Positions 1-6,900 of a DNA stretch of 15,551 bases are shown piece by piece. The first letter of the stretch is position 1; each line of letters opens with the position of its first letter. Under the pieces are notes generated by a model. The model was not told the origin of the DNA, did no database searches, and worked only from the letters and a program-made list of their open reading frames with translations. The DNA comes from Chloroflexia bacterium (lineage in GTDB: Bacteria > Chloroflexota > Chloroflexia > QHBQ01 > JADMIH01): contig JAICKM010000073.1 of assembly GCA_025927935.1 (NCBI GenBank), forward strand, positions 1 to 15,551, given 5' to 3'. A program made the translations under genes and the position numbers.

Positions 1-524
1 CCCGTGGCCCGCGCGATCACATCGTCCACGCCCAGGCCGTAAATATGCGGCGGCGGCACGCCCAGCAACATCAGGTACATCGCCAGTTGGCTGCGGTGGT
101 GGACCTCATGCTCGACCATCGCCATCAGCAACCGCCACGCCCGGATCGGCGGCCCGTCCAGGCTCGGACGGTGCTCAGGCAGCGCGGCATCGGGCAGCGC
201 GCGCAACCGATCCATCGCCGCCGCGTGCCCCGCCGCCAGGTGCGCCAGCGCCCCCGCCAGGTCAGCCGGCCCCGCGGCGTGCCCGGTGTACAGCCAGCGG
301 CCCTCGACCACCGCCCCCACAAACATCGCCTCGCCCGCCGCCAGATGGCGGATAAGATCCCCGCAGGTGAACTCTCCCGCCCGCGGCGCCCAAGCCATCC
401 GCTCCGCCGGCACCTGCGCCACAAAATGCAGCGTCCGCCGCCGGATGCTCTCAAAATACCCGATAAACCCCGCCACGCTGCTGATCATCGACTCCACCGG
501 CGCATCCTCCATCCCCCGACCCAT
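1..524 (-). CDS. DinB-family protein, C-terminus cut by window edge
   Basis: Reading the minus strand gives an open frame running off the left edge. It shows the DinB/YfiT-like four-helix-bundle pattern: an early segment with RRRTLHFVAQVPAERMAW, then GDLIRHLAAGE, and later MVEHEVHHRSQLAMYLMLLG. The histidines in DLIRH and in the EHEVHHRSQ stretch are the usual metal ligands of this family. DinB-fold proteins act as metal-dependent thiol transferases or hydrolases, or as damage-induced proteins of unknown reaction, so substrate cannot be named. Start choice is uncertain: in-frame ATGs end at 524, 512 and 488. ATG 488 (MISSVAGFIGYF) has a GGAG three bases upstream and matches where family members usually begin. 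The gene lies 32 bp behind the ArsR-type regulator on the same strand, so the two are probably co-transcribed and repressed together. Confidence 0.85.
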   Translation of the reverse strand, partial: MGRGMEDAPVESMISSVAGFIGYFESIRRRTLHFVAQVPAERMAWAPRAGEFTCGDLIRHLAAGEAMFVGAVVEGRWLYTGHAAGPADLAGALAHLAAGHAAAMDRLRALPDAALPEHRPSLDGPPIRAWRLLMAMVEHEVHHRSQLAMYLMLLGVPPPHIYGLGVDDVIARAT

Positions 525-547
525 CCGTTGGCCCGCCGCCTGCCCGG

Positions 548-560
548 ACTCAGCACTCAG
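548..560. repeat. CACTCAG heptamer repeat, short copy
   Basis: Two tandem units, ACTCAG followed by CACTCAG. The TGA stop codon of the ArsR-type gene (minus strand, 559-557) lies inside it. The same heptamer occurs in a longer array at 3228-3260. Confidence 0.6.
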
Positions 561-865
561 ATTGGCCCCTCCGCCACCATGACCAGGTGTAGCAGGCCGG
601 GAAAGCGGGCATCCAGGTCGGCGCGGCGCAGCGACACAAAGCGTTGCGTCCCCTCCACCCGTGTCCGGATTACCCCGGCCTCGCGCAACACCTTCAAATG
701 GTGCGACAAGGTTGATTTCGCCAGCGGCACATCCAGTTCGCCACAGCGCTGCTCGCCCCCGCGGGCCAGCAGGCGCACGATCTCCAGGCGGTTCGGGTCG
801 CTCAACGCCTGCAACACTACCGTCAGGGCAATATCCGTACAGACCGGTTCATAAAGTCTCCGCAT
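557..865 (-). CDS. ArsR-family winged-helix repressor
   Basis: This is a 102-residue protein, the normal size for a small ArsR/SmtB-type dimeric repressor. Residues 19-34 (QALSDPNRLEIVRLLA) are the hallmark first helices. Residues 42-66 form the helix-turn-helix, with the recognition helix around KSTLSHHLKVLREAGVI, followed by the wing RTRVEGTQRFVSLR. The ELCVCDL metal-binding motif is missing: the matching segment reads RCGELDVPL with a single cysteine. It is therefore probably not an arsenic or zinc sensor and its inducer is unknown. It heads a minus-strand unit with the DinB gene and diverges from the MFS exporter at 1096. Symmetric sites in the intergenic region (900-921 and 1049-1072) are the likely operators. 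ATG at 865 lies only six bases after a TATAAT box, so the message may be leaderless. Confidence 0.93.
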   Translation of the reverse strand: MRRLYEPVCTDIALTVVLQALSDPNRLEIVRLLARGGEQRCGELDVPLAKSTLSHHLKVLREAGVIRTRVEGTQRFVSLRRADLDARFPGLLHLVMVAEGPI

Positions 866-871
866 GCCCCC

Positions 872-880
872 ATTATAGCA
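872..880 (-). promoter_or_regulatory. Extended -10 promoter for the ArsR-type gene
   Basis: Minus strand reads TGCTATAAT. TATAAT at 877-872 is a consensus -10 box and the TG one base upstream makes it extended. No good -35 hexamer is seen at 16-18 bp. Only GGGGGC separates the box from the ATG, so transcription should start at or within a base or two of the start codon. Confidence 0.75.
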
Positions 881-899
881 TGGTTCCCCGGTTGTTGCG

Positions 900-921
900 T
901 TGTTCGAACGGATTAGAACAA
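900..921. promoter_or_regulatory. Putative repressor operator 1 (ArsR side)
   Basis: Inverted repeat TTGTTC-N10-GAACAA; core GTTC at 902-905 and GAAC at 916-919. It lies just upstream of the extended -10 of the ArsR-type gene, over the -35 region. It shares the GTTCGA start and the N10 spacing with the site at 1052-1069. Confidence 0.6.
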
Positions 922-1027
922 TAAGACCAGGGATGGAGCCTCCCTACCCGCCCTGATGGAGCACCCGCCACCGGCATTTACCCGGTACCGAATGGGCAGC
1001 CCGGCAGATGTGCGGATTGCCCGCGCT

Positions 1028-1036
1028 TGCTATGAT
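1028..1036 (+). promoter_or_regulatory. Candidate extended -10 promoter for the MFS exporter
   Basis: TGCTATGAT: -10 box TATGAT at 1031-1036 with TG at 1028-1029. No convincing -35. Transcription would begin about 1043, just ahead of operator 2. An alternative -10, TAGAAT at 1072-1077, would overlap the operator instead. Confidence 0.45.
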
Positions 1037-1048
1037 AACAGCAGTTCA

Positions 1049-1072
1049 TTAGTTCGATATTTACTGAACATT
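1049..1072. promoter_or_regulatory. Putative repressor operator 2 (exporter side)
   Basis: Inverted repeat TTAGTTC (1049-1055) N10 GAACATT (1066-1072). The core GTTC-N10-GAAC is identical in spacing to operator 1, and both begin GTTCGA. It lies 24 bp before the exporter start codon, where a bound ArsR dimer would block transcription. An extra GTTC half-site is at 1044-1047. Confidence 0.6.
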
Positions 1073-1095
1073 AGAATAAAGGGGGCATATTTACT

Positions 1096-2286
1096 ATGCT
1101 GTTACCAATCATCCTGTTGGCCCTCGGGGCCTTCGCGATCGGCACCGATGCCAACGTTGTCGCCGGCATCCTGCCCACTATTGCCCATGATCAGGGCTTG
1201 CCGGTCACCACGGCGGGCCAGTTTCTCGTCACCGTCTTCGGCCTCAGCTATGCCGTCGCGGCGCCCCTGCTCGGCGCGCTGACCAGTAGCTGGTCGCGCC
1301 GCCGCGTACTCGTCACGGCCCTGGCCCTCTTCAGCGCAGCCAGCCTGCTCTCCGCGGTTGCGCCCGTCTTCGGCGTCCTCGTCGCCACGCGCATCCTGGT
1401 GGCCGCCAGCGCCGCGCTCTATAGCCCCACCGCCGCGGCGACCGCCGGGGCCTTGCTACCGCAGCGGCGCGGCCAGGCCCTCGCCCTCATCGCGGCCGGC
1501 CTCACCGGCGCGCTGGTGCTCGGCGTGCCGGTCGGTACCTGGGTGGCCCACACCTTTAGCTGGCGCATAGTCTTTGTGCTCATCGCCGCGCTCGGCGGCG
1601 TTGCCATCACGGGCCTTCTGCGCGCCCTGCCCGAAGTCGCCGGATCCCCTGCCGTCAGCCTGCGCGCCCGCTTCGCCGCCATCCGCCAGCCGCGCGTCCG
1701 CCCGGCCCTGCTCGTGCCGTTGCTCTGGGCCGGCGGCGGCTTCGCCGTCTACACCTACATCAGCCAGTTGTTGCAGAGCACCACCCACGCGGACAGCGGG
1801 GCGCTCAGTGGTCTACTCCTGCTCTACGGGATAGGCGGCGTCGCCGGCACCTGGATCGGCGGATACGCCACCGACCACTGGGGCGCCGTCCGCCCGTTGG
1901 CCGTCAGTTTGGTCGCAAGCGCCGGCTTCCTGGCCCTCCTGCCCCTGACCGCGCCCACCGTCGCCGGGGCCGGGCTGACGCTACTACTCTGGGGCGTGGC
2001 GACCTGGGCCTGCGTGCCCGCGCACCAGCACCGCCTCATCGCGATGGCCCCCGCGCAGGCCGGCATCATCTTCTCCTTCAACGCCTCGGCTGCCTCTCTG
2101 GGCACGGCGGCGGGCGCGGGCCTGGGCGGGATGCTGCTCAAGCTGACCTCCTTCCCCACCCTGACCACTGCCGGCGCCGCCTGCCTGGTGCTGGCCCTGG
2201 GCGCCCTGCTGCTGAGCGCGCGTCCGCTCAAGAGCGCACCGCGCGATCCCGCCCGCGAGCCGCTCGCCGTCCCTATCACCCGTTAA
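1096..2286 (+). CDS. MFS efflux transporter, DHA1 type
   Basis: A 396-residue integral membrane protein with about twelve hydrophobic segments in two six-helix halves. It begins LLPIILLALGAFAIGTDANV, the usual first helix of DHA1 drug or sugar exporters (YdhP/AraJ-like). A degenerate motif A follows helix 2 (LLGALTSSWSRRRVL), and the second-half counterpart is IGGYATDHWG. Members use the proton gradient to export small molecules; the substrate cannot be read from sequence. The start is ATG 1096, preceded by the purine-rich AAAGGGGG about ten bases upstream. It diverges from the ArsR-type gene, and a candidate operator lies between its likely promoter and the start codon, so derepression by a ligand is the simplest model. 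A strong hairpin follows its stop. Confidence 0.93.
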   Translation: MLLPIILLALGAFAIGTDANVVAGILPTIAHDQGLPVTTAGQFLVTVFGLSYAVAAPLLGALTSSWSRRRVLVTALALFSAASLLSAVAPVFGVLVATRILVAASAALYSPTAAATAGALLPQRRGQALALIAAGLTGALVLGVPVGTWVAHTFSWRIVFVLIAALGGVAITGLLRALPEVAGSPAVSLRARFAAIRQPRVRPALLVPLLWAGGGFAVYTYISQLLQSTTHADSGALSGLLLLYGIGGVAGTWIGGYATDHWGAVRPLAVSLVASAGFLALLPLTAPTVAGAGLTLLLWGVATWACVPAHQHRLIAMAPAQAGIIFSFNASAASLGTAAGAGLGGMLLKLTSFPTLTTAGAACLVLALGALLLSARPLKSAPRDPAREPLAVPITR

Positions 2287-2298
2287 AAGCGCGCAGCA

Positions 2299-2329
2299 AA
2301 AGGGAGCGTGGCGCGGCCACGCTCCCTTT
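2299..2329. terminator. Rho-independent hairpin, probably bidirectional
   Basis: Perfect 13-bp stem: AAAGGGAGCGTGG (2299-2311) pairs with 2317-2329. One more C-G pair can close a GCG loop. The A-run and T-run at the stem base give a U tract on either strand. It sits between the convergent exporter and hydrolase genes and could end both transcripts. Confidence 0.8.
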
Positions 2330-2355
2330 CGTTATGTCAAGCTAACCTGCTGGTG

Positions 2356-3051
2356 TTACCCTGTGATCACCGCATCGTGCGTGAGTGGCCGCCGTTGGGC
2401 CAGCAACCAGGCGTACAACTCCGGGTTGGCATACGTCGCCGTCCACGAGTCGTGCCGCGCCTCGGGGTAGACGGTGAAGCGCACATTGCCGTCGCAGGCG
2501 CGCAAGGCCGCCACCATCTCCTCCGACTTCTCGAACGCCACCACATCGTCCTTCGCCCCGTGGAACGCCCACACCGGTACATGCCGGATGGTGCAGGCGC
2601 GGGCCGGGTCGCCCCCGCCGCACACCGGCGCAATCGCCGCGAAGCGGTCGGGGTAACGCAGGGCCAGCGCCCACGTCCCGTACCCGCCCATGCTCAGCCC
2701 GGTCACATACACCCGGTCGGCATCAACCGCGTACTGCTCGCTCACCTCGTCGAGCAGCGCGCTCAGCACATCGGTCGTCCACCACCCGCCCGCCGGGCAC
2801 TGCGGCGAGACCACGATGGCTGGTAGCTCCAACCCCTCGTCCAACCGCCGCGCCAGGCCATGCCGCTTCACCCGGTCCAGGTTGCTGCCCGACTCCCCCC
2901 GCCCATGCAGGAACAAGATCAGCGGCCAGCGCCGGTCCGGCTCCGCGCCGTACCCCTCCGGCAAGTACAGCAGATACGCCGCCCCCACGGTCGTCGTAAT
3001 CGTCCGCTCAAACTTGTGCGCCTCCAGTACCCCCACACGAGCCATACCCAT
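2356..3051 (-). CDS. Alpha/beta hydrolase (COG4099-like esterase or peptidase)
   Basis: Encodes about 231 residues of a compact alpha/beta-hydrolase domain. Visible elements, numbered from ATG 3051: oxyanion motif LFLHGRGESG at about 47-55; nucleophile elbow VTGLSMGGYGTW with Ser120; acid residue in FHGAKDD (Asp168 or 169); catalytic His200 in ARHDSW. The pattern matches the predicted peptidase/phospholipase-carboxylesterase group (COG4099, dienelactone-hydrolase-like), which cleaves ester or peptide bonds in small substrates. No signal peptide is seen with this start, so it is probably cytoplasmic. The frame stays open to a TTG at 3147, but that lies in a likely promoter. GGAAGG four bases before ATG 3051 supports the shorter form; ATG 3045 is also possible. 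It converges on the MFS gene, sharing the hairpin at 2299-2329. Confidence 0.9.
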   Translation of the reverse strand: MGMARVGVLEAHKFERTITTTVGAAYLLYLPEGYGAEPDRRWPLILFLHGRGESGSNLDRVKRHGLARRLDEGLELPAIVVSPQCPAGGWWTTDVLSALLDEVSEQYAVDADRVYVTGLSMGGYGTWALALRYPDRFAAIAPVCGGGDPARACTIRHVPVWAFHGAKDDVVAFEKSEEMVAALRACDGNVRFTVYPEARHDSWTATYANPELYAWLLAQRRPLTHDAVITG

Positions 3052-3119
3052 CAATCCTTCCGTACAAAGAGCCGAGGACAGCGCCGCGCGCCATCCGCAT
3101 CGGCTCAATACCAACTGCC

Positions 3120-3147
3120 GCCATACCACCCGGCCTGATCCGATCAA
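3120..3147 (-). promoter_or_regulatory. Candidate promoter for the hydrolase gene
   Basis: Minus strand TTGATC (3147-3142), 16 bp, TATGGC (3125-3120), with TG one base before the -10. The start codon would be about 70 bases downstream. The -10 is only a fair match. Confidence 0.4.
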
Positions 3148-3227
3148 CGAAACGCAAAAGCCGCACGATCCATGCCGGTCTCGATCCCTCGCCTCCGTCC
3201 TCCCCTCCTCGCAGCGTCACTCGTCGT

Positions 3228-3260
3228 ACTCAGCACTCAGCACTCAGCACTCAGCACTCC
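3228..3260. repeat. Tandem CACTCAG heptamer array
   Basis: ACTCAG, then three exact CACTCAG units, then a diverged CACTCC. It lies in the 289-bp gap between the divergent hydrolase and peptidase genes, upstream of the peptidase promoter. A shorter copy lies at 548-560. Such heptamers are non-coding; nothing suggests CRISPR spacing. Confidence 0.85.
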
Positions 3261-3291
3261 GCTGGGCCGGGGGGTTAGGCCCGCCGCGCCA

Positions 3292-3321
3292 TTGACTACC
3301 CTCCGCTCCGCGTGCTATAGT
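3292..3321 (+). promoter_or_regulatory. Sigma-70-type promoter for the M20 peptidase gene
   Basis: TTGACT (3292-3297), 18-bp spacer, TATAGT (3316-3321), with an extended TG at 3313-3314. This is the best complete promoter in the window. A strong ribosome binding site, GGAGGAG (3330-3336), follows four bases before ATG 3341. Confidence 0.85.
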
Positions 3322-3340
3322 CCCATCACGGAGGAGATGC

Positions 3341-5023
3341 ATGAGCCACGATTGGTTGGCGCAGGTGCGCGATCTGACCCTGACCCTGGTGCGCTTCCCC
3401 AGCGTCACCGACACGCCGGGCGAGCGGGAGTTCGCCGGGTACATCCGCGATGTCCTCGCCGCGCACCCCTACTTCCAGGCCCACCCTGCCCACCTGCGCC
3501 TGGAACCCATCCCCGACGACCCCTACGGGCGGGCCAACGTCTTCGCCCTGGTGCGCGGCAGCGGCCCGGCCACCGTGGTGCTGGCCGGGCACTACGACGT
3601 GGTCAGCGTCGCCAACTACGGCGACCTGGAGCCGTGGGCCTTCGACCCGGAGGCGCTACTGCCCCGCCTGCGCGCCGATCTGGAGGCCGGGCAGGGCGCC
3701 GCCGTCACCGATACCCTGGCCCTCGCCGACCTGCAAAGCGGCGACTACCTGCCCGGTCGCGGGGCGCTCGACATGAAAAGCGGCCTGGCCGCGGGCGTCG
3801 CCGTCCTCTATCGCTTCGCCGAGACGGCGGGGCGCGCCGGCAACCTCATCTTCATGACCACGCCCGACGAGGAGGCCACCTCGCGCGGGATGCGCGCCGC
3901 CGTGCTCCGCCTGCCGGCGCTGGCCCGCGAGTGGGGCGTGGACCCCGTCGCCGCCATCAACCTCGACTCTGAAGGCGACCGGGGCGACGGCCACGACGGG
4001 CGCGCGGTCTTTCTGGGCAGCGTGGGCAAGCTGCTGGCCTCGGTCTACGTGGTCGGGCGCGAGACGCACGCGGGCGCCCCCTTCGACGGCATCAACGCCA
4101 CCCTGCTCGCCGCCGAGATCACCCGCCGTATCGAGTGCAACGTCGCCCTGAGTGACACCGCTGCGGGCGAGGTCGCCCCGCCGCCCACCTGCCTGACGCA
4201 GATCGACCTCAAGCCCCATTATGACGTGACCACCCCCAGTGCCGCCTGGTGTACATACAACGTGCTCAGCTATGCCCGCAGCGCCGCCGAGGTGCTGGCG
4301 ACGCTGCGCGACGTGGTCGCCGAGGCGCTGGACTCGGCGGTCGCCGGGGTCGCCGAGCAGGCCCGCCGCTACGGCGAGTGCACTGGGCGGCCCGAAACGC
4401 CGCCCGCCTGGCAGCCCCGCGTGCTCACCTTCGCCGACCTCAAGGCGCTGGCCCTGCGCCGCGGTGGCGCGGCGGCGGCAGCCGCCCTGGCCGGCCTGAC
4501 CGCCCAGTTGCAGGACGATCCGCAGGTGGATCTGCCCCAGTTGAGCCGCCGCCTCACCGCGCTGCTCTGGAGCTACAGCGGTCTCACCGGCCCGGCGGCC
4601 GTGCTCGGCGTGGCCGCGCTCTATTACCCCCGCGTCCATCTCGACGGCGCCACCCCCCGCCAGATCCGCCTGCGCGACGCCGCCGTCCGCCAGGCCGCCG
4701 CCGTCATGCAGGACACCGGCGTGGGCATCCGCACGCGCCCCTTCTTCCCCGGCATCTCCGACATGAGCTTTCTCGGCGGCACCGAAGCGCCCGCCGATCT
4801 CGCGGTGCTGGCGGCCAACACGCCCGCCTGGGGGTCGCGCATCCGCTTCGACTACGCGGCGGCGCAGGCGCTGAACCTCCCGGCGATTAACGTCGGTCCC
4901 TGGGGCCGCGACTATCACCAGCGCACCGAGCGCGTCAACATGCCGTATTCCTTCGGCGTGGTGCCCGAACTCATCTGGCGCATCGCCGGTGACGTGCTGG
5001 GCGACGCGGCCGTACAAGCATAG
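3341..5023 (+). CDS. RocB-like M20 family metallopeptidase
   Basis: A 560-residue zinc-dependent amidohydrolase/peptidase of clan MH, close to RocB-type proteins from arginine-utilisation loci. Metal-site motifs are present in order: AGHYDVV (His84, Asp86), the bridging Asp144 in ALDMKSG, the catalytic and metal-binding acid pair in TPDEEAT (Glu177, Glu178), Asp209 in INLDSEG, and His526 in GRDYHQRTERVN. His243 in GRETHAG is in the dimerisation-domain position that contacts substrate in M20 enzymes. Length fits RocB (about 550) and exceeds typical M20 carboxypeptidases (about 400), mainly through an insertion around 330-440. No signal peptide, so cytoplasmic. The true substrate of RocB proteins is unsettled, and no other arginine-pathway gene lies nearby. 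The start is fixed by GGAGGAG and a strong promoter. The acyl-CoA ligase follows after 82 bp. Confidence 0.93.
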   Translation: MSHDWLAQVRDLTLTLVRFPSVTDTPGEREFAGYIRDVLAAHPYFQAHPAHLRLEPIPDDPYGRANVFALVRGSGPATVVLAGHYDVVSVANYGDLEPWAFDPEALLPRLRADLEAGQGAAVTDTLALADLQSGDYLPGRGALDMKSGLAAGVAVLYRFAETAGRAGNLIFMTTPDEEATSRGMRAAVLRLPALAREWGVDPVAAINLDSEGDRGDGHDGRAVFLGSVGKLLASVYVVGRETHAGAPFDGINATLLAAEITRRIECNVALSDTAAGEVAPPPTCLTQIDLKPHYDVTTPSAAWCTYNVLSYARSAAEVLATLRDVVAEALDSAVAGVAEQARRYGECTGRPETPPAWQPRVLTFADLKALALRRGGAAAAAALAGLTAQLQDDPQVDLPQLSRRLTALLWSYSGLTGPAAVLGVAALYYPRVHLDGATPRQIRLRDAAVRQAAAVMQDTGVGIRTRPFFPGISDMSFLGGTEAPADLAVLAANTPAWGSRIRFDYAAAQALNLPAINVGPWGRDYHQRTERVNMPYSFGVVPELIWRIAGDVLGDAAVQA

Positions 5024-5026
5024 ACC

Positions 5027-5047
5027 GGGCCGGTTTGACACCGGCCC
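5027..5047. repeat. GGTTTGA-centred hairpin after the peptidase gene
   Basis: GGGCCGGT (5027-5034), loop TTGAC, ACCGGCCC (5040-5047): an 8-bp GC-rich stem starting three bases after the peptidase stop. There is no U tract, so it would be at most a weak or Rho-assisted terminator. It resembles the elements near 11361-11384 and 13573-13603. Confidence 0.55.
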
Positions 5048-5105
5048 CCACAGGCAGCGTTACCGCGCCCGATAGCGGGCAGTTCTAGAGCGAGGTGGGA
5101 CAGGG

Positions 5106-6695
5106 ATGGAGACACTGGCGACGTTTCTGGAAGGGCTGGCCGTGCGCTATAGCGACCGCCCGGCCCTGCTGTACAAGCCGGGCGACACGGTCGAGGTCTG
5201 GAGTTATGCCCGGCTCTGGGAGCAGACCAACCGCGTGGCGGCCTGGTTGCAGGCCCGCGGCGTCGGCAAGGGCGACCGGGTCGTCCTCTGGGCGCCCAAC
5301 AGCCCCGGCTGGGTCGCCGCCTACTTTGGCAGCCTGCGCCTGGGCGCGGTGGTCGTGCCGGTGGATGTGCGCAGCAGCCCCGATTTCGTGGCGCGCGCCG
5401 TGGGGCAGACCGACCCCAAAGTGGCCCTGCTGTCGAAGACCACGCGCGGCCAGTGGCAGTACCCCGCGCCGACCGCGCTCATGGACGAGATGGAGACGTT
5501 GGCCGCGGGCAGCCCGGCACAGGATGGCACCCCCGTCGTGCCCGACGACATCGCCGAGTTGATGTTCACCTCCGGCACCACCGGCAACCCCAAGGGCGTG
5601 ATCTTGAGCCACGGCAACATCATGTCCAACGTCGCGGCCATCGATCAACTGGTGCCCAGCTACCCGGAATACCGCGTGCTCTCCATCCTCCCACTGAGCC
5701 ACATGCTGGAGCAGACCATCGGCCTGCTGGTGCCGCTCAAGCGCGGCGCCAGCGTCTATTACCTGGGCAACTTCCAGCCCACCGCCCTGCTGCGTGCCCT
5801 CCAGGAGCAGCGCATCACCACCACGCTCCTCGTGCCCCAGGCGCTGGAGTTGATCATGACCTCGATGGAACGCGAGATCGCCAAGCAGGGCAAGACGGCC
5901 ACCTGGGAGCGCGGGCAGCAGATCGCCCGCTTCCTGCCACTACGCTGGCGCCGCCGGCTGTTCCGCGAGGTCTACAACCGCCTGGGCGGCCACCTGGAGT
6001 TCCTCATGTCGGGCGGCGCGCCTCTGGCTCCCGCCCTGATCCGCCAATGGGAACTGCTCGGCATCCCCGTGCTCCAGGGCTACGGCGCCACCGAAGCGTC
6101 CCCGGCCATCACTATCGTCCGGTCCACCGACCGCAACCGGGAGTCGGTGGGCAAGGCGTTGCCCGGCGTGCAGGTCCAGATCGCCCCCGACGGCGAGGTG
6201 CTGGTGAAAGGCCCGAATGTGACGCGCGGCTACTGGCACAACGAGGACGCCACCCGCGAGGCGTTCACCGCGGACGGCTGGTACAAGACCGGGGACCTGG
6301 GCCGCCTCGACTCCCGCGGCTACCTCTACCTTAACGGGCGCAAAAAGGACCTCATCGTGCTCTCCAGCGGGCAGAACGTCTACCCGCAGGACCTCGAGGA
6401 GATCTTGCGCGCGATCCCCGGCGTGAAGGACACAGCGGTTGTGGGGCTGCCGTCGGCACAGGGGCCGCAGGTTCACGCCGTGCTGCTGCTCGACCCGCAG
6501 GCCCCCGCATCCGACGCGATCATCCGCCAGGCCAACGAGCACCTCGCGCCCCACCAGCGCATCCGCGGTGTCACCGTCTGGCCCGACTCCGACTTCCCGC
6601 GCACCCACACGCTAAAGGTAAAAAAGCACGAAGTCCTGGCCGCGCTGCAACAGATGGACGCGGCGCGCGGCGCGAGCCAAGCGGCTGTCCGGTGA
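5106..6695 (+). CDS. AMP-dependent long-chain acyl-CoA ligase
   Basis: A 529-residue member of the ANL adenylating superfamily. It activates a carboxylic acid to an acyl-AMP and transfers it to CoA. Core motifs are in order: phosphate loop FTSGTTGNPKGV (154-165), LPLSHMLEQ (195-203), YGATEASP (326-333), GWYKTGDLG (391-399), hinge and adenylate motif GRKKDLIV (411-418), and a C-terminal lysine in HTLKVKK (501-507). The LPLSHMLEQ and long middle region resemble FAA1/FadD15-type fatty acyl-CoA synthetases, so a fatty acid is the likely substrate, feeding lipid synthesis or beta-oxidation. At 529 residues it is shorter than most FAA1-type enzymes (about 600). The start ATG 5106 follows GAGG and GGACAGGG. 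It may be co-transcribed with the peptidase, as no clear own promoter is seen in the 82-bp gap. Confidence 0.93.
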   Translation: METLATFLEGLAVRYSDRPALLYKPGDTVEVWSYARLWEQTNRVAAWLQARGVGKGDRVVLWAPNSPGWVAAYFGSLRLGAVVVPVDVRSSPDFVARAVGQTDPKVALLSKTTRGQWQYPAPTALMDEMETLAAGSPAQDGTPVVPDDIAELMFTSGTTGNPKGVILSHGNIMSNVAAIDQLVPSYPEYRVLSILPLSHMLEQTIGLLVPLKRGASVYYLGNFQPTALLRALQEQRITTTLLVPQALELIMTSMEREIAKQGKTATWERGQQIARFLPLRWRRRLFREVYNRLGGHLEFLMSGGAPLAPALIRQWELLGIPVLQGYGATEASPAITIVRSTDRNRESVGKALPGVQVQIAPDGEVLVKGPNVTRGYWHNEDATREAFTADGWYKTGDLGRLDSRGYLYLNGRKKDLIVLSSGQNVYPQDLEEILRAIPGVKDTAVVGLPSAQGPQVHAVLLLDPQAPASDAIIRQANEHLAPHQRIRGVTVWPDSDFPRTHTLKVKKHEVLAALQQMDAARGASQAAVR

Positions 6696-6707
6696 TGCGG
6701 CTTGCCT

Positions 6708-6735
6708 CAGACTGCTTATCACTCTGAGCAGTCTG
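6708..6735 (+). terminator. Hairpin after the acyl-CoA ligase gene
   Basis: CAGACTGCT (6708-6716) and AGCAGTCTG (6727-6735) form a perfect 9-bp stem around a 10-base loop, twelve bases past the ligase stop. A short TTTT follows only at 6745-6748, so termination is plausible but not certain. The loop and right arm contain TCACTCTGAGC, the first bases of the repeat that follows, so this may be a degenerate repeat copy. Confidence 0.5.
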
Positions 6736-6748
6736 TCACAGCAGTTTT

Positions 6749-6867
6749 GTCACTCTGAGCGCAGCGAAGAGTCTCGGCGCACCCCATCCTGTGTCACTCT
6801 GAGCGGAGCGAAGAGTCTCGCCGCCTAGCGAACCAAGACGGAGATTCTTCGCTGCGCTCAGAATGAC
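6749..6867. repeat. Three copies of a 27-nt intergenic repeat, two direct and one inverted
   Basis: Copies at 6749-6775 and 6793-6819 (plus) and 6841-6867 (inverted). The core is CTGAGCGCAGCGAAGAGTCT; copy two changes GCGCAG to GCGGAG, and copy three, read on the minus strand, has ATT for ACT and AAT for AGT. The direct copies start 44 bp apart. The inverted copy can pair with either, giving a long hairpin. The cluster fills most of the gap between the ligase and the small Gly-rich gene. Similar motifs are scattered in intergenic DNA of several GC-rich bacterial genomes; function is unknown. Confidence 0.88.
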
Positions 6868-6900
6868 AAGTCACACGTGAGGACCCAATGGGCGGGCCAA

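Noticed and set aside
45..854. Long plus-strand open frame across the DinB and ArsR region
   Set aside because: It is Arg/Pro/His-rich and antisense to two recognisable genes; a GC-rich shadow frame.
933..956. Seven-codon proline-rich peptide (MEPPYPP) as a regulatory leader of the exporter
   Set aside because: It lies upstream of the likely exporter promoter at 1028-1036, so it would not be in the transcript.
3228..3260. CRISPR-like array
   Set aside because: Units are contiguous heptamers without spacers; no cas gene nearby.
3656..5041. 461-codon minus-strand frame inside the M20 gene
   Set aside because: Gly/Arg/Val-rich with no domain; the plus strand encodes all metal-site motifs of an M20 enzyme.
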